A DNA stretch of 11,447 nt, from NCBI GenBank assembly GCA_002352285.1, contig DEIC01000052.1, positions 14,362 to 25,808 on the forward strand, read 5' to 3'. This stretch comes from Alphaproteobacteria bacterium UBA2784 (GTDB lineage: Bacteria > Pseudomonadota > Alphaproteobacteria > Micropepsales > Micropepsaceae). Each line of letters starts with the position of its first letter. The stretch's first letter is position 1. A program made the position numbers and the translations under genes. Shown piece after piece: positions 7,241 to 11,447 of the stretch. The notes under the pieces are model-generated. The model was not told where the DNA came from. It saw nothing but the letters and a program-made list of their open reading frames with translations, and did no database searches.

Positions 7241-7828
7241 TCAATCTCTCATTTGGAAGACAACCTGCACCCGCACATTCTCGCGCTTGATGGCAACGCC
7301 GCCGCGCAGCTGCGGCTTATACGTCCACCGCCGCACGGCCTTCAGTGCCTCACGGTCAAAGCCATAGCCGTCCGGCGATACGGCAACGACGCGCACATCA
7401 GCGACCGAGCCATCGGGCAAGATGGTGAGAAGGAGATCGACCACACCATCCTTGCCATACCGGAGCGCGCGCTCTGGATAGTCGGGCTGGACGCGGCGGT
7501 CAGGCTTCGGCTCGACCTCTTCAAAGGCGACCATCGGGCCATCCGGGTTTGCGGGGCCGGTCTGCGGCGGAAGCGGCAGCGGCGCGACATCCGACTGGTA
7601 GGCGGTTTCGACCGGCTTGGGGGCAATTTGCGGCTGCACGGGTTCGGGCTCGCGCACCGGCGGCGGTGGCTCCTCAACCGGCGGCGCCGGCGGAATGATC
7701 ACCGCGGTGATGGGCTCAATCGGCTGCGGTTCTGGCGCCACGAAGTTGAAGGAGTCGATAAACCACAGTCCTGCCGCCAGATGCAGCAAGATCGAAACCC
7801 AGATTGTCGTCACCATCGTCCGGTTCAT
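7241..7828 (-). CDS. tonB: TonB family energy transducer (second copy, tonB2)
   Basis: A 195-residue inner-membrane-anchored protein that carries motor energy from ExbB/ExbD to outer-membrane receptors. The N-terminal helix (residues 7-26) contains S12-ILL-H16, the SxxxH pattern of E. coli TonB (Ser16/His20) needed for coupling to ExbB. A Pro/Glu-rich periplasmic spacer spans about 32-110. The C-terminal domain (about 111-195) shows RRVQPDYPERAL, LLLTILPDGSV and RRWTYKPQLRGG, typical of the TonB C-terminal fold that binds TonB boxes. The ATG at 7828 has GGAAGG 6 nt upstream and aligns with the MNR start of the other TonB, so an ATG at 7849 is rejected. It is preceded by its own promoter region and a terminator, and followed within 41 nt by the ExbD-like gene. 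It shares most C-terminal motifs with tonB1 but has no long proline run. Confidence 0.93.
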   Translation of the reverse strand: MNRTMVTTIWVSILLHLAAGLWFIDSFNFVAPEPQPIEPITAVIIPPAPPVEEPPPPVREPEPVQPQIAPKPVETAYQSDVAPLPLPPQTGPANPDGPMVAFEEVEPKPDRRVQPDYPERALRYGKDGVVDLLLTILPDGSVADVRVVAVSPDGYGFDREALKAVRRWTYKPQLRGGVAIKRENVRVQVVFQMRD

Positions 7829-7838
7829 GGCGCACCTT

Positions 7839-7872
7839 CCACTTCCCATTGGCCACTTCTGCTAGCCACTTC
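7839..7872 (-). repeat. Three direct repeats of GAAGTGG in the tonB2 leader
   Basis: On the minus strand GAAGTGG occurs three times (plus-strand CCACTTC at 7839-7845, 7853-7859 and 7866-7872), spaced 14 and 13 bp. The copy nearest the gene merges with the GGAAGG ribosome binding site. The repeats could be extra Shine-Dalgarno-like sites or a translational repressor target; their purpose is unknown. Confidence 0.4.
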
Positions 7873-7907
7873 CGCCAAATCTCACCCTGCGGTTGCGGCC
7901 GAGTCAT

Positions 7908-7945
7908 GATCACGGAATTGTGATCCAAGCACTCTTCATGATCAA
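7908..7945 (-). promoter_or_regulatory. Candidate tonB2 promoter with overlapping operator
   Basis: On the minus strand TTGATC (plus 7940-7945) and CACAAT (plus 7917-7922) are separated by 17 bp, each matching 4 of 6 consensus bases. A dyad GATCAC-n6-GTGATC (7908-7925) covers the -10. The 9-mer TCATGATCA occurs at 7904-7912 and again at 7936-7944, 32 bp apart, about three helical turns. This looks like a regulated promoter. The leader would be about 80 nt. The regulator is not identifiable. Confidence 0.35.
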
Positions 7946-8000
7946 TAATGAAATGGCGGGATCAGGGCCATTTCTTGAAACTTTCGGAATGATGATGGCC

Positions 8001-8032
8001 AAAACAAAACGGCGCCCGCGAAGGGCGCCGTT
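8001..8032 (-). terminator. Rho-independent terminator after exbD2
   Basis: A perfect 10-bp stem, AACGGCGCCC (8008-8017) with GGGCGCCGTT (8023-8032) around a 5-nt loop, is followed on the minus strand by TTGTTTT (plus 8001-8007). It begins 24 nt after the exbD2 stop. The T-run lies only on the minus-strand side, so it acts in the direction of the exb genes and should separate exbB-exbD1-tonB1-exbD2 from tonB2. Confidence 0.85.
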
Positions 8033-8055
8033 GAGAGTTGCGCAGCCAGGTGACG

Positions 8056-8532
8056 TCAGCAGGCCACTTCGCCCGCTCCGCTGCCGCACACGTCTTCGGC
8101 GATCAGAGCGACCTGATCGTAGCCATTCTGCTGAAGGATATTCAGCGCGCGAATGACGTCCTTGTAGATGACACCCTGGTCGGCGCGCACCATCAGGCGA
8201 TAGGTACGGTCGCCGTTTGTGCGTTCCAGAATGACCGGGCCAAGGTTGCCCCACTCGACTTTCGTCTCTTCGCCGGTCAAACCGCCAATGATGATTTCGC
8301 CGTTTTCAGACAGCGAGATGAAGATCGGATCTTTCTCCGGCTGCTCAGGAGTGACGTTGGGCGGTGGCAGATCAACCTGCACGTTCACGGTCGCCAACGG
8401 GGCGGCAACCATGAAAATGATGAGGAGTACAAGCATGACGTCCACAAACGGCGTCACGTTCATGTCCGAGTTATCGGGATATTTCTTGGCTTTGCTGCCG
8501 CCGCCAAGCTCACTGCCCAGTTTGACTGCCAT
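8056..8532 (-). CDS. exbD: Biopolymer transport protein ExbD (second copy, exbD2)
   Basis: A 158-residue subunit of the proton-driven ExbB/ExbD motor. It has a short cytoplasmic N-terminus, a single membrane helix (about 29-50) with NVTPFVDVMLVLLIIFM carrying Asp31, equivalent to E. coli Asp25, and a periplasmic domain (about 65-148) ending VALIAEDV. The ATG at 8532 has GGAG 9 nt upstream and gives MAVKLG, identical to the start of exbD1; the in-frame TTG two codons earlier is less likely. Compared with ExbD1, the domain carries an insertion near 84-95 and an extra C-terminal tail of ten residues with Cys149 and a terminal Cys158. It starts 6 nt after the tonB1 stop, so the two are co-translated, and it is followed by a strong terminator. 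Confidence 0.95.
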   Translation of the reverse strand: MAVKLGSELGGGSKAKKYPDNSDMNVTPFVDVMLVLLIIFMVAAPLATVNVQVDLPPPNVTPEQPEKDPIFISLSENGEIIIGGLTGEETKVEWGNLGPVILERTNGDRTYRLMVRADQGVIYKDVIRALNILQQNGYDQVALIAEDVCGSGAGEVAC

Positions 8533-8538
8533 GTTCAA

Positions 8539-9132
8539 CTACTCCAGGCGGAACTTGACAACGACACGCACATTATCGCGCTGAACCGCCACGCCGCCGC
8601 GCATCTGTGGCCGATAAGTCCATTGGGTCACTGCGGTCACAGCTGCATCGCCAAAACCCTTACCTGATGGCCTCTCCTTTACGACACGCACGCTGGTCAC
8701 TGTGCCATTTGGAAGAATGGTCAGAAGCAACTCCACAGTGCCCTCGTCGCCATTCTCGAGGGCCCGGCGCGGGTATTTGGGCTGCACGCGGCGCAGCGGC
8801 TGCGGATCCTGCTCCACGAATGATGCGGTCGTTGTTGCATCATTTGTGTCTTCTGCAGGCGGCTGCGGCGGCACTGGCAGTGGCGGGACCTCGGCAGTAG
8901 GCGGCGCAGGCACGGGACGCGGCTTCACGCGCGGCTTCTCATCCGGCGGCGGCGGCGTGTCAGGCGGCGGCGGCGGCGGAGGTGGCGGGGGCGGCGGAGG
9001 CACATAGACCTCAACCACCGGCGGCTCTTCCATCTCCGGCGGAATAAAGCTCATCTGATCATAGAAATAATAGCCCACGATCAGGTGCAGGATGATCGAA
9101 ACCCAGATCGTGATGGTCAGTGACCGGTTCAT
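8539..9132 (-). CDS. tonB: TonB family energy transducer with poly-proline spacer (tonB1)
   Basis: A 197-residue TonB anchored in the inner membrane by one helix (7-26) with the S12-IIL-H16 pattern. A periplasmic spacer (about 31-110) is very rich in Pro and includes 13 consecutive prolines at 45-57, then DTPPPPDEKPRVKPRPVP; it should be stiff and extended. The C-terminal domain (112-197) has RRVQPKYPRRAL, LLLTILPNGTV, TQWTYRPQMRGG and RDNVRVVVKFRLE, strongly similar to tonB2. The ATG at 9132 starts MNRSL, parallel to tonB2; the ribosome binding site (GGGAC) is weak. It lies between exbD1 (21-nt gap) and exbD2 (6-nt gap) and is very likely co-transcribed with exbB. Confidence 0.94.
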   Translation of the reverse strand: MNRSLTITIWVSIILHLIVGYYFYDQMSFIPPEMEEPPVVEVYVPPPPPPPPPPPPPDTPPPPDEKPRVKPRPVPAPPTAEVPPLPVPPQPPAEDTNDATTTASFVEQDPQPLRRVQPKYPRRALENGDEGTVELLLTILPNGTVTSVRVVKERPSGKGFGDAAVTAVTQWTYRPQMRGGVAVQRDNVRVVVKFRLE

Positions 9133-9153
9133 CTCACGTCCCGTCCGCTGGGG

Positions 9154-9585
<432 letters not shown>

Positions 9586-9590
9586 CGGGC

Positions 9591-10745
9591 TTAGGCCTGG
9601 TCAAGCTGACGCGAGACGCGCACCAGCAACTCACCCGAGAAGTTCTCGAGACGCGAGTTGTAGGCGGCAATCTTGCGGCCGAAGATGTTGTAGAAAATAA
9701 CCGCCGGGATGGCCGCGAAAAGGCCGATGGCGGTGGCGAACAGGGCTTCGGCGATACCAGGCGCCACGACCGCAAGGTTGGTCGTGTTCGTCTCGGCAAT
9801 GCCGATGAAGCTGTTCATGATGCCCCACACCGTGCCGAACAGGCCGACGAACGGCGAGATCGAACCGGTGGTGGCCAGCGTGCCCATGCCCGAACCCAGC
9901 ATCGCGCTGTTCGAGGTCTGCGCAATGGCCATCACTGCCGAAATGCGGCTGGTCAGGTGCTCACGCTTGTCGCCACCGGCGCCAACATTGCCGGTTGCGG
10001 CAATTTCGTTGGCCGCGGCCTCAAGCATCTGAACCATCGGGTTCGACTTGTCGGCGCGGCGCAAGTTCTTGGCCATGTCCTGCAGCGAGGCGTTCGACGA
10101 GCGGAACTCGCGCAGGAACGCGTCGGTCCGGCGGTTCAACGCGCCGAAGTACATGAACTTGGCAATCAGGATCGCCCACGACACCATAGATGCGATGATG
10201 AGGCCGATCATCACCGCCTTCACGATGATGTGCGCCTGCATGAACATGCCGAGCGGCGTCAGGTCGTGCGCCTTTTCGTCTGCCTTGAGCAGGGGCTGGC
10301 CGTCCTCGCCGAGGATGATGTTGTTCGTGACGGGATCACGCTGCAATTCGACCGGCCTCGGATTTCCATCCGGACCACGGATCAAATCGCCGTTCGGCGC
10401 ATACTGGGGCGGCACGCGCAACTCGACTCCGTTGATGGTGACGGGCGCACCCGAACCATCAAGCAGCGGAATCTTGCCGTCGGCGCCAACTTCAATCGTC
10501 GGCGCTGCCGGTGCGGTGGTGGTGCCATCGGGCGGGAGCGGCAGACCATCGGGACCCAGAACCGGGGCCGTGGTTGCACCATCTGCTGGCGGCGTCGTGG
10601 CCGGCGGCGTGGTCGCGGCGGGCGGCTCGGTGGCCGGCGCCGTCTGCGCGAATGCGGAAGTGGCGCCCGCGATCGCGAGGCCAGAGAAAAGCAGCGCGGC
10701 CATCGCCGTGCGCTTCAGGGAATTCGATACACCGAACTGCAGCAT
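9591..10745 (-). CDS. exbB: ExbB (MotA/TolQ/ExbB proton channel family) with long periplasmic extension
   Basis: A 384-residue stator subunit that forms the pentameric proton channel around ExbD. Residues 1-33 look like a cleavable signal peptide (ALLFSGLAIAGATSAFA). Residues 34-60 are Ala/Thr/Pro-rich, and 62-155 hold repeated Gly-x-Asp-Gly motifs (GPDGLPL, GADGKIPL, GPDGNPRP, GEDGQPL). The channel core follows: helix 1 about 172-197, a cytoplasmic loop about 200-280 with GGDKREHLTSR, helix 2 about 282-313 with SPFVGLFGTVWGIMNSF, and helix 3 about 325-355 with APGIAEALFATAIGLFAAIP. These are the hallmark channel segments. E. coli ExbB is 244 residues, so about 140 are extra. The ATG at 10745 has AGGAAGG 6 nt upstream; the frame stays open to 10970 but that extension has no family features. 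The gene heads the exbB-exbD1-tonB1-exbD2 operon. Confidence 0.95.
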   Translation of the reverse strand: MLQFGVSNSLKRTAMAALLFSGLAIAGATSAFAQTAPATEPPAATTPPATTPPADGATTAPVLGPDGLPLPPDGTTTAPAAPTIEVGADGKIPLLDGSGAPVTINGVELRVPPQYAPNGDLIRGPDGNPRPVELQRDPVTNNIILGEDGQPLLKADEKAHDLTPLGMFMQAHIIVKAVMIGLIIASMVSWAILIAKFMYFGALNRRTDAFLREFRSSNASLQDMAKNLRRADKSNPMVQMLEAAANEIAATGNVGAGGDKREHLTSRISAVMAIAQTSNSAMLGSGMGTLATTGSISPFVGLFGTVWGIMNSFIGIAETNTTNLAVVAPGIAEALFATAIGLFAAIPAVIFYNIFGRKIAAYNSRLENFSGELLVRVSRQLDQA

Positions 10746-10746
10746 T

Positions 10747-10759
10747 GAGGACCTTCCTC
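10747..10759 (-). promoter_or_regulatory. exbB ribosome binding site within a small hairpin
   Basis: AGGAAGG (plus-strand CCTTCCT, 10752-10758) is 6 nt before the exbB ATG and decides the start. It lies inside the dyad GAGGA-AGG-TCCTC (10747-10759), so part of the site could be masked by a 5-bp stem with a 3-nt loop. Whether this stem matters in vivo is unknown. Confidence 0.55.
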
Positions 10760-10851
10760 TTGCAATCGCGCTTTCAGCCCAGACGTCAGATGCCCAATGC
10801 ATCTGTCCGCCGCTCATTTTCAGGCGATGAATGTGGCTGCGTCGTGCCGGG

Positions 10852-10893
10852 ATTAAGGCGGCTGACCGTTTGTCTGCCAACAGAAAGCAGACA
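10852..10893 (-). promoter_or_regulatory. Candidate proximal promoter of the exb operon with dyad over the -35
   Basis: On the minus strand TTGGCA (plus 10875-10880; 5 of 6 to consensus) and CTTAAT (plus 10852-10857; 4 of 6) are separated by 17 bp, giving a leader of about 100 nt to exbB. The 7-bp inverted repeat TGTCTGC (10871-10877)/GCAGACA (10887-10893) overlaps the -35 and could bind a regulator. No classic Fur box is seen. Confidence 0.4.
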
Positions 10894-10913
10894 GGCCGCG
10901 ACATCCAGCGGCC
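10894..10913 (-). other. Second inverted repeat adjoining the exb promoter dyad
   Basis: GGCCGC (10894-10899) and GCGGCC (10908-10913) flank an 8-nt loop, directly abutting the 10871-10893 dyad. If transcription starts further upstream, the two would form tandem hairpins in the exbB leader. No T-run follows. Confidence 0.35.
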
Positions 10914-10950
10914 ATCATACGCACCCGGCCTGCCCCCAAAGCAAACCGGA

Positions 10951-10971
10951 ACCCCACTTACACACCCCACT
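10951..10971 (-). repeat. Direct repeat AGTGGGGT in the exbB upstream region
   Basis: AGTGGGGT on the minus strand (plus-strand ACCCCACT at 10951-10958 and 10964-10971) occurs twice, 13 bp apart. It may be an activator site or chance. Confidence 0.3.
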
Positions 10972-10983
10972 CACCCAAAACCG

Positions 10984-11016
10984 GGGCGGTATATCCGCCC
11001 TGAAGTTCTGTCGCAA
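10984..11016 (-). promoter_or_regulatory. Candidate distal exb promoter, or terminator hairpin of the MBL gene
   Basis: On the minus strand TTGCGA (plus 11011-11016) and TATACC (plus 10988-10993) are 17 bp apart, each 4 of 6 to consensus. The -10 sits in a dyad GGGCGG (10984-10989)/CCGCCC (10995-11000). Read as RNA from the upstream MBL gene, the same dyad is a 6-bp GC stem followed by GGTTTT, which could be a weak intrinsic terminator. The two readings cannot be separated by sequence alone. The whole gap 10746-11075 holds no gene. Confidence 0.35.
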
Positions 11017-11075
11017 TAAGTTTTAACAAACTAGCGACCGTCCGCCAACGCCGCCACGTCACAAACGAAACATGC

Positions 11076-11447
11076 TTAATTCACAGGCAGTTGGGCTTGA
11101 ACAATCATTCCGTCAAATGCCGGTTCGACATTTGCCGGGAGCATGCTTCTGAGCCGTTCATAATCGAGATCGATATGAAGATTTGTCAGAATCGCGCGCT
11201 TTGGCCGGAAATGGCGAATCCATTCCAGCGTCTGGGCAAGGTGGGTATGCGTTGGGTGCGGGCTTTCACGCAGAGAATCGACAATCCAGCAGTCGAGCCC
11301 GGTCAACGCTGCATGGCTCTCCTCCGGGATGCGGACGAGATCGCTTGAATAGGCCACCGGCCCGAACCGGAAGCCCAGCGAACGCATCGATCCGTGGTCC
11401 TGGGCAAAGGCATGAAAGGGAACCGGACCGCCCTTCCCTTCAATCGC
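11076..11447 (-). CDS. Metallo-beta-lactamase-fold hydrolase, 3' part only
   Basis: The C-terminal 123 residues of an MBL-fold metallohydrolase; the frame is open to the right window edge, so the ATG at 11387 is internal. Visible are FHAFAQDHGSM, GPVAYSSDL with the metal-bridging Asp, DCWIVDSL, and ILTNLHIDLDYERL with the last metal-ligand His. This pattern resembles the PhnP-like phosphoribosyl cyclic phosphodiesterase group, but the N-terminal HxHxDH motif is outside the window, so activity cannot be assigned. Alphaproteobacteria often carry such a gene next to metG and tatD; that is background knowledge, not seen here. It ends in TAA at 11076 and lies 330 bp upstream of exbB on the same strand. 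Confidence 0.82.
   Translation of the reverse strand, partial: AIEGKGGPVPFHAFAQDHGSMRSLGFRFGPVAYSSDLVRIPEESHAALTGLDCWIVDSLRESPHPTHTHLAQTLEWIRHFRPKRAILTNLHIDLDYERLRSMLPANVEPAFDGMIVQAQLPVN

Noticed and set aside
7200..7244. TTG at 7244 as start of the ExbD-like gene, overlapping the tonB2 stop
   Set aside because: It would place 15 Gly/Lys/Arg-rich residues before the signal peptide; the TTG at 7199 has a better spaced ribosome binding site. The longer form cannot be fully excluded.
7908..7925. CRP- or FNR-type binding site
   Set aside because: The dyad GATCAC-n6-GTGATC does not fit TGTGA-n6-TCACA or TTGAT-n4-ATCAA; it is kept only as an unassigned dyad.
8702..9007. Gly/Ser-rich plus-strand frame
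   Set aside because: It is the antisense of the proline codons of tonB1; the poly-Gly run is a mirror of the CCG run.
10746..10970. In-frame upstream extension of exbB by 75 codons
   Set aside because: The strong ribosome binding site and signal peptide support the ATG at 10745; the extension has no family similarity and covers promoter-like sequence and dyads.
10746..11075. Fur or Irr box upstream of exbB
   Set aside because: No sequence close to a typical Fur or Irr box was found by eye; only unrelated GC-rich dyads are present.

Overview
The window is a dense, high-GC stretch with no recognisable mobile element, CRISPR array or structural RNA gene. Gene content and protein style suggest an alphaproteobacterium, perhaps from the Caulobacterales/Hyphomonadaceae side. 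Pointers are the tatABC/mazG neighbourhood, an ExbB with a long periplasmic N-terminal extension, short TonB proteins, and Caulobacter-like TTGACG promoter elements. This placement is inference, not a database result.

Layout. Positions 1-893 (+) hold the 3' part of an ABC-transporter ATPase (FbpC/PotA style). It converges, with a 3-bp gap, on a Tat-signal amidohydrolase of the YtcJ type (897-2774, -). That gene is divergent from tatA-tatB-tatC (2965-4418, +), the pore, receptor and core of twin-arginine translocation. tatC and mazG (4415-5224, -) share a CTAG stop. mazG is coupled by an ATGA overlap to an upstream GPH-family (MelB-like) sugar or cation symporter (5221-6633, -).

Positions 6840-10745 (-) are a TonB energising locus. 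In transcription order it reads exbB, exbD1, tonB1, exbD2, a strong intrinsic terminator, a candidate promoter with operator, then tonB2 and an ExbD-like gene. The pattern looks like repeated duplication of an exbD-tonB pair. The last member keeps only the periplasmic ExbD fold. Its proton-conducting helix is replaced by a signal peptide, so it should be a free periplasmic or weakly anchored ExbD domain. This is the most unusual feature of the window. A 330-bp leader and promoter region with several dyads precedes exbB, followed at the window edge by the 3' part of a metallo-beta-lactamase-fold hydrolase (11076-11447, -).

How the parts fit. ExbB and ExbD form the proton-driven motor that energises TonB, which drives TonB-dependent outer-membrane receptors. 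Two TonBs and two full ExbDs behind one ExbB suggest receptor- or condition-specific transducers. The ABC ATPase could belong to an iron uptake route, but nothing in the window proves a link. The Tat operon and its divergent Tat-substrate neighbour make a second functional pair.
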